DNA from: Sipunculus nudus | Taxonomy: Eukaryota > Annelida > Sipuncula > Golfingiida > Sipunculidae | Direction: 5' to 3' | DNA: 64,000 nucleotides | Assembly (NCBI GenBank): GCA_026874595.1 | Contig: CM049306.1 | Span: 20,763,019-20,827,018 of the forward strand | Part shown: positions 37,168-54,345 of the stretch, one piece after another | Numbering within the stretch: the stretch's first letter is position 1 | Layout of the letters: every line of letters begins with the position of its first letter | Translations under genes and position numbers: made by a program | The notes under the pieces: generated by a model | Database searches by the model: none | Told to the model about the DNA's origin: nothing | The model's input: the letters and a program-made list of their open reading frames with translations, nothing else

Positions 37168-37175
37168 GTGACGTC
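37168..37175. promoter_or_regulatory. Full cAMP-response element TGACGTCA
   Basis: The palindromic CRE lies within GAGTGACGTCATTG; a second TGACATCA follows about 20 bp later. It is 600 bp upstream of a possible TATA promoter. Confidence 0.35.
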
Positions 37176-37768
37176 ATTGTCCTCTGTGACATCACAACTC
37201 GCAATCCAAAAATGGTCATGTCGTCACATGCTGTAGCGTCCCGGTGTAAACAAATGTGCTATAAAACCCATAAAACACTCATGCACGGGTCATTTACGCT
37301 TGAATTTAACTGAACTTCTTCTAAAATTTCTAGTACTAACCTATAATAATATGATGAAGTCCAATAACATCCATGATCAGATACCATTCTTCAGATTTCT
37401 TGCGGACACACACGGAATCGAGTGAAAACAATAACCCTCGCTTCGCGCAAGGCCAACGAAATTATATCCACTTTTAAATACTATGGTTAGTGCAGTGCAA
37501 CCATTAAAAATAATGTTATACATCATGAACCGGTACGTTATTTTGTTACAACAATCCCTATGCTGTAACTATACGCCCTCCTGTGATATTAAAGATTATT
37601 TTATTTCATCTACTAGGTTTATATTGGAAAACAAGAATGTTTTTGTTGGTATTTACTGAATGACATCACGTGAAGGTCATACAGTTCCCGCTCTGACCTG
37701 AAATCGACACGTTGGCTGAAATGTACATGCACTCAAAGGGGTCACGGGGTTAAAAGTGACGTACACCG

Positions 37769-37812
37769 AGCATATAAAGCACCGCCTGGCACAGTGCTGA
37801 TCATACTTGATC
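37769..37812 (+). promoter_or_regulatory. Possible TATA/Inr core promoter
   Basis: CATATAAAGC at 37,769-37,778 is followed about 30 bp later by GATCATACTTG (TCATAC resembles an initiator). Spacing fits a TATA-driven start on the plus strand near 37,800. No known gene follows. Confidence 0.3.
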
Positions 37813-37908
37813 AGCATTTTTCATGTTTTTAACATTTGATAAAAATTTGAAACTGATGAAAGGTGTAACTACCTTACAAGTGTGTACACTATAGTATTAC
37901 TAGATTAA

Positions 37909-38001
37909 ATGAAGACCGTTAAGCGGTTACGCGTGCGTTTTCTCATTTCTCCAATTGTCAGCATTGCATGGTGCATTTTAATCATTATATATGACGAATG
38001 A
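37909..38001 (+). CDS. 30-codon ORF, basic N terminus plus one membrane segment (hypothetical)
   Basis: ATG at 37,909 opens MKTVKRLRVRFLISPIVSIA and continues with a hydrophobic run (WCILIIIY) to a TGA. Residues 2-10 carry five Lys/Arg; residues 11-28 are long and hydrophobic enough to span a membrane, the look of a type II signal anchor. The ORF lies 100 bp downstream of the possible TATA/Inr promoter. No splice donor is seen before the stop. It could be a micropeptide, a decayed first exon of a Golgi-type enzyme, or chance. Confidence 0.2.
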   Translation: MKTVKRLRVRFLISPIVSIAWCILIIIYDE

Positions 38002-39082
38002 ATAGGGGTGCTAACAAGCAAACGTGAAAGGGGAAAAAGAGAGGGAGAGGGGGTACCATTTACCTTGAGGAAATAGGCCCTATAATACCCTAATTGAAAA
38101 AAGGTCAACGTACAACACCCCGGAATGGATTGCCGTATAATTGTGAGGAGAACAGTGCAAATAAAGGTACGGTAATTTTTCTACGTTATTGGGTGAGGTT
38201 TTAATCCTTTAACCCCCCCCCCCCCCCTCCCCGGAGCATCCGTCCTTTCTCTATACAACTTGAAACAAAGTGCATATTGTTTATATTGAGTAGGTTTTGT
38301 AACATAAATGATATTCAATTTACAATTAACAGCGAAGCACCGAACAACAATACCAATAAATATTACATATAGCACATTTCACATGAACGGCGCACCTGGA
38401 GACCTCCTAATTTGTAAAACAGTGTATTAAACTGTAAGGCGTTGTATTACATCTCTCGTACATTAAGAACTCTAGCCTAGCTTTCCTGAGCCGGACTACT
38501 TTTATGAACGTAATGACCATATAATATGGTCCTCCAGTGACCCGGCCTGACCTGACCTGACCTGTCAGCAACTAGGTGCTAGGTCAGCAAAGTTCTTCCA
38601 GGATAACGAGTACGCCACCCACCCACCGAATTATGATGAATTAATGCCGTTATATATAAATATCGCCCAGATATGTAGAACTGCTTATAAACACATACAG
38701 TTATAATATGTACACAGATAGGCTACTTTATATTCTTTTAGGGTGATTCCTATAGTTCTCCATAGGCCCCTATTAATTTACGTTTTTTTTTCTAAACAAG
38801 AATTTCTAAGAAAATTCTATTATCTAAAGTAACCACGTGTGGCGGGTATTAACTTCCCCCAACTAAGGTGTAAACATAATCACATATATCTTATATGTTA
38901 TCATCATGTTCTCGACTTCAGGTTTATCAAATAACACGAGAGTAAGGAGACAATGACTTCTTTAGTATATCATCGCTCTACGGTATACATGTATAGCATT
39001 TCTATTCCTATTATATTAGACAATAATATGAAATTTTCTTGAGTCATCCTCACGTGCCCATGCAAAGATAAGATACTAATAA
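38002..39082. other. Nothing recognised
   Basis: Intergenic DNA with a C run at 38,213-38,226 and a short CCTGA repeat (GACCTGACCTGACCTG near 38,549-38,564). No gene is supported. Confidence 0.4.
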
Positions 39083-39083
39083 C

Positions 39084-39528
39084 TAGTGATGGGCTGTTCG
39101 ATTATAATCGATGGTCGGTCGGGTCGATGTAAACGAACCGATGATCGGTCTTACATAATCGATTGCAAATCGTTGCATGTAACATAGGCTTTGTGACGTG
39201 GAAATGTATGCTTTTTATATATGCCTACATTATGCAAGCAAACTAGAGAAAAGTGCGTTGACTACAAAACATAATTACATAATTCTTAAGTAACGGTACT
39301 CTATACATTGTACTAGTATGTAGACTAATAAGCCCCTAGTCCTAGAATTATGACATTGGTCTGTATGTATAGGCCTACATATATATCAGTTAAGATGATG
39401 AACCGCTCTTTATATATGTATGGTCCGAACGTTCACACTAATTAACAACCGATTATTTCCGATTATCGGTCGGTATAGGTCAATCGATTTTTACTGATGA
39501 TCGATCATGCAACCGAATCCCAACACTA
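39084..39528. mobile_element. hAT-like MITE
   Basis: Begins TAGTGATGGG and ends CCCAACACTA, an inverted pair with one mismatch. Subterminal sequence on both sides is rich in ATCGAT and CCGATNATCGG words. Flanks ACTAATAA and TCTAACAA agree at six of eight bases if the ends are shifted by one base. Non-coding. Confidence 0.5.
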
Positions 39529-39856
39529 TTCTAACAACGGCCAGCGAAAAGATCTGTCGATCGAGTGTTGGGTCATTCAACCTCCACTCAGGGGCGCCAT
39601 ATGAAGTCCTGCTATACTGTATTATAGTGTATATGTTTGCAACCATATACTATACTTTTCAATTTTCACAGCCATGACGTAGATATCAACAAAATATACC
39701 CAACGTTTTCCCAAAATACAGCAATGTAGGCCTATATTAATCTACTTCATCCGGGTTATATTTGGAACTGGGGTCGTCGTTATTATTATTTGATCTCGCG
39801 CCAGATCAGCAACTCTTATTGTTTATATATCAATACTAGTTTCACGAGATAGTATT

Positions 39857-40060
39857 ACAGTGAAACCCTAGGCTGCAGACACCCCTCTGGGGCGGACACC
39901 CCGCCTAACGAACACTTTTTGGGCCAACCGAGCGTTTTTACTACTTTAAGAACCCCTCTTAGGCAGACACCCCGCTATTCAGGACAACGGACACTTTTTG
40001 TCCGCCCAATGGCAAAAATCAGTCCGGCTTACGGACACCCAAGCGGCCGCCCCTATCAAA
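39857..40060 (+). mobile_element. Tigger/pogo-type transposon end
   Basis: TACAGTGAAACCCTAGG, with repeated CGGACACC words (39,893, 40,033) and CAGACACC words, is the typical TA-flanked CAGTNAAACC terminus of Tigger/pogo elements. The opposite end is not seen. Confidence 0.45.
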
Positions 40061-40608
40061 CTTTGGAGAAATACTTTGAAATTGCAAATATTTTCTGCTT
40101 TCGGAACGCCTTATATCACTTTTATAAAAATGTTCTTATGATTTAAACATATTGCCATGACTATAAAACCGCAGCTCGTTTTGCTCAATTTACCTTATTT
40201 TTTCAGCTGGAATATTTATTTATGTATCCTTTTATCAATATCAGTGCCCATAAAAATGACGGGTTTCACGGAATTTCTATTGTGCCGACCTCTCAGTGAA
40301 GCCACATATTCATTCTGAATTCAAGCCACATTATTCTATCATAGGCCCAGGAGCGAGGATAATGACGTATCTGTTACACACCCGGACGATAACAGTCACG
40401 GGTCATGACTTCTCGCCTGGATCGGTTTGGGGGCTCAGCGATATCAACTCATCCCCGCTCCTGTAAAATTTGCATCACGGAAATTTATTTTACCCAGCAA
40501 TCATAAGGAGTATATGATATAAAATATTTTTTAATCATATTTGCTTACGCTCCCGGAGGATGTTACTTAGTTTAGTACACGCAGAGTATTATCGTAGGCC
40601 ATACCTAG

Positions 40609-41132
40609 ATGGCTCCCCAGTGCAGTGATCACCACTTCGGATTAGTCCGTAACAACTGCTCGCTTCCAAGCCAAAGAAAGTATACGCTCTTCGAGCAGCT
40701 ACAGGTTGCTGCGGTCAAGACCTCAGCCCTGTGCGCTCCTTTTGCATGTTCTCTGAGCCACAGTCGCTATGCCACACCAAGCCAAACAGGGAGCCGCAAA
40801 GGCCGCCACCGTTCATCCCGAGTCGGGGATCTTTCAGGAAAGCTACAGCATCCACAGCCCCAAAGCCAGAAGCAACCTACATTCCCTCTACCGATCCCAG
40901 CAGCGGAGACCCAGCCATGCCATTACCAATGGAACCCGATCTTGTGAACGACATGGTTTCGAGACCCATCGCCATTGTACTTGCAGTTTCGGACATTTGG
41001 ACCGTATTTACCGGGTTACCCAGTAATGCAAGTTTTAGCAAGTTTTTCCGTCATCGGCAATTGCTCGCTTCCATTACGCATACATTCTCAAATAATCAGT
41101 TGCGACTGCACGTACTGAATATGTCGAGATGA
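40609..41132 (+). other. Unidentified ORF cluster in a CpG-richer patch
   Basis: Three overlapping plus-strand frames (40,609-40,947; 40,731-41,132; 40,769-41,026) stay open over more GC-rich sequence than the flanks. None contains a motif I recognise. The second has a proline-rich part (PQRPPPFIPSRG). It could be a first exon, a decayed retrogene or a CpG patch with chance frames. No splice or promoter signals decide between frames. Confidence 0.2.
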
Positions 41133-41230
41133 GAGCATAGACAGACATTTTATCAAGCATTCTTGTCAGTTCAACCGACTCAAAATCAGTTCGAATGGAA
41201 ACACAAATCACACCGTGTCTGATACATATT

Positions 41231-41236
41231 TTTATT
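41231..41236 (-). terminator. Candidate poly(A) signal of RAB7
   Basis: First canonical AATAAA on the minus strand below the RAB7 stop, giving a 3'UTR of about 2.1 kb. Confidence 0.35.
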
Positions 41237-43376
41237 GAGAAATAATATACAGTTGAATTTTGCTCCTATAATATTTTTCCTCTGCGTCTGGATCACTAAC
41301 AGTCTGTATATTGCACATAAACAGATGGATAACAAAATATAATACATTTTATACATTATTTAGTTACGGTTTTGTCTTTAATCGGGGGTACATGGTACCG
41401 CCTAAACCCTGCTGTGCTTCTTATCCAAAACAAAATTCTTTGTACAGACGCACCAACTTGCTTCCAGAAGGCAGCACAATAAATATAAACAAACACAGAG
41501 GTTGCAGGGTAAACAAAATAATCGTTCAAGCAGCAAAGGAATTTTCTGCGATGGAGAGTACACATCTATCACCTTTCAGTTGCTTCTATTATGACAATAC
41601 TGACTGGACAATGTCTTTTTTTATAAGATTTAATCACTGATGAAGTTTGCACTGGTTCTGACGGATAATTTAATATAAAGGAAATTCTATCTACAACACA
41701 GTATGTTATTTCTAATTCTTGTTTCATCATCACTAGTACATCACCGGATCTTCATTCTGGAGACCTAAATAACGTGCCCAATCATAACTGTGGCAGGGCG
41801 GGCCTGATGTACGCAGTCCATAATGCTAAAGTTACCGTGCACCTTACTTGCGAAGGTCTCATCGCTTGGCACTGTCAGAGTAGAAATAAATGTAACTGGT
41901 ATTTACAATATACCAAACCATTGCAGTGACTTGTTCCCTCCGTGGATCAAATCTTCTAAGAACTCGCTAACACTGTAAATTTCTTCATTATTACACTAAG
42001 TAGAATGGCCTCCGCCAAAACCTCTTCATAGCCACAATTTGATCCCAGGCCTCGTTCTTATCCCAGCCTCTCTTTGACTCCAGATCTGCCTATCTCACTA
42101 GAGCATCCGGTTTTTTCTACAATTATTAAATTATAAATAATCCTGTGACGATCCTATGATCCTGACAGAGCCAGTTGTTGAAAATTAGAAAACAGCACGG
42201 ATCATTGTTAATGATTAGGAAAAAGTATTGATCATTGTTTCTGATCATAGAAAAACAGGACTGATCACTTTTACTGATCACAGGATCAGCACGGATCCCT
42301 AGAAATTTATATCTATGCATAATGATCCTTATAAAACTAATCATATCCAATATCGGGTACATGTACACTGTTTGTAATTTACTGCTGAGGAAGGGGAAGA
42401 CTGAAGCATGTTCAAGCATAGTCTTAACTAAATTCATATTACAAAAAGACAAAATATATGAGATACTCAAGTGTGGCACTAATATACCAGAGCATTTAAC
42501 ACCAGGGTTTTGTGTATATAAATATCGTACAAGACTTTCTTTAAATAATCTGTTCATTCTGATGATTTCAGTGACATTCTACTACAAATAACTCTGTGCA
42601 GGACAGCCAAGTTGCAGACTAATTTAACAACTCAGATACTGTCCATGGCTTTAGTATAGTTAACTTGCATTAATCATTAATGAGTAATCTACATAAATAT
42701 TCAGATATTATCAATCATAATACACCATTTCATGACATCTTTTAACGTCCATATTAATGTGTTATATTTCTATATTAGTATAACTTACAAGTTCAAATGC
42801 CTCTTATTCATGTAAAGTTTGTGCATCACTGAAAATTTACTAATGGTTAAATTCTTAAATTTCAAGGAGACTAATCGCTAAGTACCTTACTCATAGGGTA
42901 GATTTATATAGATTATTTTATACAGACTAGGGCGATACAAATATAAAATAACATACACATCAAAACAAAATTTGCAGATATAAATTTGTACGAACTTCAT
43001 ACAAATCAACAGATTTGGGTGACTTCTTGAAATTGTAGATATTGTAGGATGTATTTTTGTGACAACCAAATCTCATGCAATCAATTATTTGTTTTTATCC
43101 ACTGATAAATTTAGATTATCACGGGTACAAAATTACTGGTGGGACAGATGTAGATGATGTTATCTTGAAATTTGTTTTAATTTTATCAAGTCCTGACTGG
43201 TGTGATGAAGTGTTTTACATGACGTCATCACATGGTCAGCATCGAGTGGCCTGCAGCTAGTCAAATGCACATGAGCAGAGCACGAATAAGACCTTGGGGT
43301 CATCTTGATATAATTCCACGTTATATATGCATGAACTGGTGTACATAGAACACCTAGATTGGTCCGTGTGTCATCC
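41237..43376 (-). other. RAB7: Probable RAB7 3'UTR
   Basis: No supported coding frame. Near 42,195-42,300 three degenerate units of about 40 bp contain TGATCA pairs (42,229-42,234 with 42,242-42,247; 42,262-42,267 with 42,275-42,280) that can form short stem-loops. Confidence 0.35.
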
Positions 43377-46962
<3,586 letters not shown>

Positions 46963-46983
46963 AATGTCCAATTAATCTTTTCT

Positions 46984-48385
46984 CTGAAAATAAAATAAAG
47001 AAAGAATGAACAACCATGAAAGAACATAAAGCTTAATCAGAACATCATGACAGTAATGCACTAGACTCCAATTGAAATCTTCCTCACCTGCACTTGGCCA
47101 AACTTCAATAAAAGTAGAAACTTGTGAATGTTCTAAAAAGTCAAAACCCTTCTAAGTGATCATTCAGGAAGGTCATAAACCGGGATGACTTGGAGGTAAG
47201 AAATATGTTTATAATAACGTTTATTATTATTAAAGATGACTCAAGACTCGGCAAAAGTCAAGGTAAAATAAATTGCTATGGGCTAAAAGTATCCAGGCAA
47301 GGTTATAATGCATGCTTTGAGAACCATCCAACAGGTTTCATTGTTAGAACAAGTAATCAATTCTTCACAATAACAAAACTCCACAGAAAGGGAGTAGTGT
47401 TCATCAAATTAAGATGCAGGATATCATCTGTACATTTTATAAAAGTTCTTTGTAGAATATCTTCTCAATTACTCCCAGTTTTAAATTCCTCATACCATGA
47501 CCACCACCTATGACTGGAAATCCCTAACACTGCTCTGAAAAAACAGGTCACACAAAAACACAGGTTTGTTTTGATTGTACATGATTCAGTGGTTCTTGCT
47601 TTCGCTGAATCATGCAATTGTAAATATATGTGTACATGCTCGTTGCCATGGATATTAATTTGAAAACCACACAAAAAACTGGAAAGACCTGTATAAATAA
47701 AGAAGTTAACACATCATGCTCTACACCCTGCCACGGTTAGTTAGATGTGATACAAGGATAACATCTTACCAGATATCAAATGTAAGGCAGGTCTGTAAAA
47801 TGCAATTTTCTAATTTACACATTACTGAAACAGGAATTATTCTGTATTTCTAAACTCGGGGTCTTTTTTGTTCTAAGAGGGAATTATTTTTGTACGGAAT
47901 GATATGTAAAGGGGAAATTTATTTATTTAGAGAGGAAGGGACAGAAATAAGGTCCACTGGAAAGCCTTGAATAATCCCTGTAAACTTTCATGATGCAAGG
48001 CCCGGTATGACTTTGCAAAACAACCTGCTTGTAGCTGCTTCCCTCAATTCCATCCTTGACTGCATTATTTTCAACTACACACACAAATACTCACACACAT
48101 ACCACACTGCATCAATCACCTGTGACCAGTCTCTCATGTAAGCTGGCACTGATCTGACCCCTGTACTCAGTTGGTGCTTTTTATTATACACAGATTTGCT
48201 TTGCAATATTACTGGCTGAGATTTCTGTTAACCTGGAGTTGCAACAGGTCCCAGATGTATTCTTTTTCCATTTTAGAAACAGGGGCTAACCTGCACAACT
48301 TCAGAAATTGCACCATTCATAATCCCCTTACTGTGACCTCCCGCTACATAAAAGTTATGTAATAATAACATACACCAGAAATGAA
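46984..48385 (-). other. Upstream of RAB7 coding exon 1; probable 5'UTR intron
   Basis: The acceptor just before the RAB7 ATG implies an intron here. I cannot place its donor or the promoter. No CpG-rich promoter-like patch is seen, so the first exon may lie farther away or outside the window. Confidence 0.35.
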
Positions 48386-50856
48386 CACAAGGGACCCATG
48401 GGTCACGGCGCTCAGCTGTTATATATGATAAAAAATATGATTTTGAAATGAGGCACATGCTGGTTTTGTGTGGAAATAAATATAAGCTGTATTATGAGTT
48501 GTTGGTGTTTAGCTTATTTATGATTTTGATAGTTTCTTTGGAGACAGGGAAGAGACTGATTTCATTTGTTTTATTAACAAATGGAGTGCTACTGTCATAC
48601 AGATTTTGACTTGGCCATATAACTGATAAGCAGCACATATAAGATAAGAGTTTAACTATATATTAAAATTTAGTAACAAATATTGTGCCAAATATAATTT
48701 CTATTAAAAATAATAAGAGAATCATATGATTTTTTAAATAAAATATAACTGAAATGATTATTAAAATAATATTATAGAATATATTCATGAATGCATTCAT
48801 GAATACATTTTGAAAGTATTTGCACTGGTATTCAAATACTTTCATTTTTACCTGAATTCCCATTCTTATGCAAGAAATTGTATAATGGAGTACATATTCA
48901 TATTCATATTCATATACATTTGCAAAGTATTTGCACCATGTCTGGTATTTATTCAGTTTTAGCAAAACAATGATGTTGAGAATCCAGAATATAAACAAAG
49001 GACCCATGGGTCACGACACCCAGTTTAAGTTTGAAATTTTTGCAAATGAAAAATATGAAAAATATTCTATTGTAATGTTTTCATTTATATAAGCATATGA
49101 GAAGCTAAGAGGAAAGGGCCCTCCTACTTGGTTATAGTAAAGTTCTGAATATATGATTGCAAACTAATACTCTGACAAGACTGTCATGAAGAAAAACAGT
49201 AAAAGTTTTGAGATACTGTGATGCATATGAAAAATTTACAGATGGACAGGAAATTGGACAGAATGGACTAATACCTTTATTTCACTTTCAAGGGAATAAT
49301 GCATATAAGTTTATATATAAGCCTATTTTTTTAGCATATCCACTTTTTCCATTAAGAAGTTTTTATCTGATTCATTTTTTTTTATTTACAAGTGTTATAA
49401 ATTTGTAATATAAAAACTGAAAATATAAGTTAACATATTAGAATTCTAAGTTGCAATCTCTATATATCATACTGGGTCATATTATGCATACACATATATT
49501 TTATTATTTTTAAATCAAATGTTTAAACTGAATGTAAAAGAAAATAATGCCACAACATGGCATCTACAAAATTATTCCTTGAATCCCTATTAAAAAGTTT
49601 TACACATTGGAATTTTCAGTACATGCTTAATTTTATTCACTGGAATAAAATTAAAGATTCAGTAAATTTGATAAAATAAAAACATCTTTTCAAATAAAGT
49701 ATACACACTGTTGGTTGAATGAGGGACAAACAATATCATTATGCTAATTACAATCTCAGCTATAATTAATTACTGGAATTAATAGTCAATTTCTCACCTG
49801 GTGAAGTTTTACTCTTCTGAAGTAAAGCATTACTTATCTGATGAACACCCACACTTTCATAGCAATACACCACTTTGTGGACACAATTAAATGTGCACTT
49901 TAATCATTGTAACCCTGATGGTACAATACAAAATCTAAAATAAAGCATGTCCAAGAATAAAATAAAATACAGAAAATTATAACATTCATCTAGTTTATGC
50001 ACCAGCTGGGGGGGTGAGTGCAGGGCAGAGGGGATGCCTGCTAGTAGTGGCCAAGCTGGGCCAAGGCAAGCTGCCTGGGGTGGGTTACATAATGCAAGTG
50101 AAGGCTGTACTACTAGGTGGGCCAGATGTAAACAACACCTGACATGGTGTATGAAAACTTGAATAAAAGCTACTCTTTTCAAACAATTACTTTGAAATTT
50201 CAGATTTTTAAATATTAAATCCTTATGTATATATGCTGTGAAAATTAAATCAACAGTGCTTACAGGGAAAAAATGTGCCACTGCCAAAGTTGGACAAAAT
50301 TTAAGGTATTGATTTTTTATTTATGCTAATAACTTGAAAAATTTGCAAAATTCAGATATAATTTTGGGTAAACAATTGAATCTTGATTAAATAAAGTTAT
50401 ATTCCTGAAAAAAAGCTTCCAGCTTCAGCAATTCTCATGTTAAATGAGCAAATATATTTCTTGATTTTTAAATAATTGCATTATATTTGGGCCTATAACT
50501 TCAAAATAATACCCAATACTCACCTAATTTTTGGTATGTGCACAGAAAATGTATGGAAAAATATGAATACTAAATATGATCAAAAACAGATTAGTGGTTT
50601 TGATATAAGGCAGCCTTGAAGTGTAACAATGGCTTTTTTATGGGAAACGGAGGTTTATTCTTAATACCTCGAAGGAACGAAGTTCTAATGACCCAATTTT
50701 CGGTATGGTAGGAGATTTTGGGGACATCTAATGGTATGCAGAATTTGGGATTCGTAGGTCCAACGGTTTTAAAACGTGCCCTGTTAACAGCCGGACGGCC
50801 GACGGACAAAGGACCACGACTATAGCTCAGATGACTAACAGTCAGCTGAGCTAAAA
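48386..50856 (+). mobile_element. Family A element, diverged or composite copy A3
   Basis: Begins ACACAAGGGACCCATGGGTC and GCTCAGCTG (48,410-48,418); ends GACTATAGCTCAGATGACTA and GTCAGCTGAGC (50,841-50,851). A second element start (AAACAAAGGACCCATGGGTC) lies at 48,993, so one copy may sit inside or beside another. From 50,180 on it matches A1 and A2. A hexanucleotide tract (CATATT)n lies at 48,893-48,917. No protein is encoded. Confidence 0.55.
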
Positions 50857-52999
50857 ACTGGATAATCCTTTCACCTCATTGGGTTTGTTACCAGATCCGT
50901 GAAACACTCATAACAAAGATCTTTACTGGCTGTATCAAATTATTTTTAACCCAGCATGTAGATGGTTAGTATAAAGATATTTGATAGGAGAAAACAAAAG
51001 GAGTTTTATTATTTGAAATGGGTGAATCACTATGTGTGTACATTCTTTTACCTATTCATTTTATTAATTGTTTGGTTAATTAGAATATCCTGTTTCTTAA
51101 TTTATGTTGTGCAGTTTTACTGTACAGCTAGTCTCTATTAGATACTAGTCAAAAGCCAATTGCACATATATGCTTTTTCAAGGTGTTTTTTTCAGTTGGA
51201 TGGTCTAAAGCAAAGTTCATATAGACATACTTTATGCCATGGGGTCTCCTTACTTGTATAACATCTGGAACTTGGACCCTGGTCCATAAGGAACCGGTAG
51301 GTGGTTTTAAGGTCACAGCAAACTAGACCTTAACTGGTAAAAATAGAAGGACAAGACAATGATTTAAATGTTTATCATATAACCATGTAAAACACCGATT
51401 AAACCAGGTTAGTAATAATTTTTTGGTCTCTATCACACATCTCCGAAAGTGGTATATACATTTCCTCAACTGATTACCGGTACAAATACCTTACTAGGAG
51501 CTGATTGTGAGTAAAGTACACACATATTGACTGGTCGTATAATTGAATATTGTCATGTGATACAAATCAATGTACTCCGTGAGTAGGGGGAGATGTCACC
51601 ATGCACGGCCTACCATGATTCACTCAAGAGCCCATAACACCAGTAGTGTTCACATGATTCCTCTCAACCACTATGTTAATTATTTTTCAATCATAAACAA
51701 TGAGCAGACTTTTCCACAAGGCTCAACATTAATAACAAACTGCTTGCCTGTGGCAAGTACATTTCCAAAAATAGCAGGAGGATAAAAATACCTAGTCATG
51801 ATGCCTGAACTAGTTGACAATTACCGGTAAACATAAACCTTTCCTTTAAATTTTAATAAAACTGCTGTCCCATCCAAACAGGTTATTGTCCACTGGCTCT
51901 GCAGAATCTTATCTCTCATCACTTTCAGAGTTATTGTAAAACCTGTTTCTTCCTGGTAGCATCCTGATTAAAACCCCTTCATTTATAATAAATGTAAAAG
52001 ATGTTTTGAATTCATATTAAACACCTACTTATATACATCCTTTTAAACCTAGTTCTTTTTACTGTATATGCATTTCTGATATTAAAATTCAGTTCTTGAT
52101 ATCTTAACATTATTAGAACATTTAAATTTGTGCCATTGCCTATTTTAAACACTCAGTAATGAGTATTTGCAGGGCAATCCCAGTTTTAATGGGCTAATAT
52201 TGGGCTAATCTTGAGTCTAAAAACAAGAAATGACATCTCTGTATAGAATTTTTGTTTCCAAACAATATGCCAATGCCTGAGTATTACTCCTGCATATCTG
52301 GAGTAGTTAAGAGTTTAGCCTGGGTGTGTCACATCCATAATGCAAACAACATGGTGACCTGGTTTCCAGGCAGAGGCTTGATATCGCAATGTACAAATGT
52401 AACATTATCAAATAACAATTATGATATACTGTTGGCATTGTCCAGTTATATATGTCACAAATCCTTTAATAGCAATGTAAAATAAAATATTAAAAAAAAA
52501 AAAAAAAATAAATACTTGCATTATGTCATCAACAGCCCTATTGTTGTTTGATTTTGGCTAAAAATGTAATGCCTGCCTTGAATATGCTGCCATGGTCACA
52601 GACTCACAGACTTGGGTTCTTTAAGCTTCCCTGGGCTATGGTCTGACAGTGACACACACGTGTAATTTTGTATGGTCACATATCTGACAGGGGCCATGAA
52701 AAATAACATACAATGACATCCCATCTTTAATAATACAAACATGACTCACTCTGCTAGAGACAGATGTTGACCACAAATTCAGCCAATCAATCCACAAGTG
52801 GCCCATGGGCAATGACGGTAAGCTGAATAAGTGCATTCAAGGAACCTTGAACAATGGGTAGAGCGCTCAATGCGCTTCATGCATTTTGCCAATAGACCTT
52901 AGATAAGGTTACAGTGACAATAAAATAAATCAAGCTGCTACCATGTGTGCCCTCCTGACTAAAAGAATGTTTAAATCATGTTCTTCCACACAGCTTGCA
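50857..52999. other. Nothing recognised
   Basis: AT-rich DNA with an A17 run at 52,493-52,509. No gene or clear transposon end. Confidence 0.4.
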
Positions 53000-54112
53000 G
53001 AATGTAGGTCACAGTGACAAATATTTATTTCAAGTTTCCAAGAAATTTTTACAGGAACATCCCTGGATCTTATTAAATTAGAAGTTTCTAGGTCCAACTG
53101 TTATAAATCATGCAAATCTGCAAATAGGGTGCTCAAATCATGTTCTTTCACTTATCTCGCAAAATATAGGTCACTATAACCTACTTTCAGGTTTCCAAGG
53201 AGATTTGCTTAGGGGTCTTGGGTCTTGCTTTTTCAATGGGACAAATATAAGTCAAGTTTGAAATCTATACATCAATAAAAGCAGGAATTATCATCCAGAA
53301 ACTAATTTTTTGACAGATGGCTCCTGTGGCCTTGGCCTTTGACCTTGTGACCCCAAAATTGATATGGATCATCCACTATTGGCAAGTGAGCTATATATTC
53401 AAGATGGAAGACCTGGGATGAAAGTTTGGCTTAAAATGCATCCACAGTATCTTTTAAGATGCAAGTCCAGTGACCTTGACCTTTGACCTCATGGCCCTAG
53501 AACCTATAGGGTTCTTACTTTAGTGGTGGGCCATACATAAGTCACGTTTGAAATCCATATGGCTATCAACACTGGAGATATCATAAGAGGTGTATGATTT
53601 TCACCAAATATGGACACATTTAAGGTCAATGCCACTCTCATGGTAAAGGTCATGACCCAAATGTAAATAGACCTCATCCAATAACCCATCTCTGTACATG
53701 TGCATAATATGAAAGAAATCTGTCCATTAGTTTTTGACTTATAATGCTTACAGTGATGTCAAGTAGCAATTATGGGGGTATTAAAAGGCGTAAAAACAAG
53801 AAAAGGATAAAAGATGGCGCCACCAGTTTCCGGTATATCACAAGGCTATCCAAGATCTTCGGTCACCTTGATTTTTGGACCAGTCCATGCAAGCTTACTT
53901 GAGATATTTAAGAATTTGTGTTATTTTTAGCAAAAATTGACCTATTCAAGGTCAAGGTCACTCTCCTAGCATAGGTCATGACCCCATTTTAAATAGGCTT
54001 CGTCCCCTTCCCTATATCTATACAAATGTAAAGTTTGAAAAAGATCAGTGAAATATTTTTTGAGTTATCCCGCTCACCATAGTATCTCGACTTTGTCTGG
54101 GGATACAATGAT
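53000..54112 (+). mobile_element. Family B element, 5'-truncated copy B3 joined to a family C piece
   Basis: 53,215-54,112 matches the 3' part of B2 (58,580-59,515), including one TGACCT unit, the GATGGCGCCACCAG word and the 3' hairpin ending GTCTGGGGATACAAT (about 54,093-54,107). The 5' end of family B is missing; 53,000-53,215 resembles the family C core (CCAAGRARATTT, TTTCTAGGTCCAAC). Confidence 0.55.
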
Positions 54113-54345
54113 TGTGAGGTTAGCTGCCTGCCCATCTGGAACTGTGGCTAGCATTACCAGTTTATGAACCATCATACTCAATATTTTCATCTTTGGTGCA
54201 GCTCTCCCCCCACACAAGTTAGACATCAAAGAGACGACTGGTAAAAGTTGAGATGGTAAGAACTGGCTAAAACAGTTCTTACCTGGCTTTACCTAGTCAT
54301 CATGTTTGCCACTTCATGGGTACTGAGTAAAAGTTTAAGAATTAT

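Noticed and set aside
36831-37313. 160-codon open frame with a Tyr-Ile run
   Set aside because: It spans a TA microsatellite and has no protein-like content on either side.
50817-50845. tRNA-like A box (TATAGCTCAGATGAC) at element tails
   Set aside because: No matching B box at the right distance and no cloverleaf; it is the conserved 3' end of families A and C.
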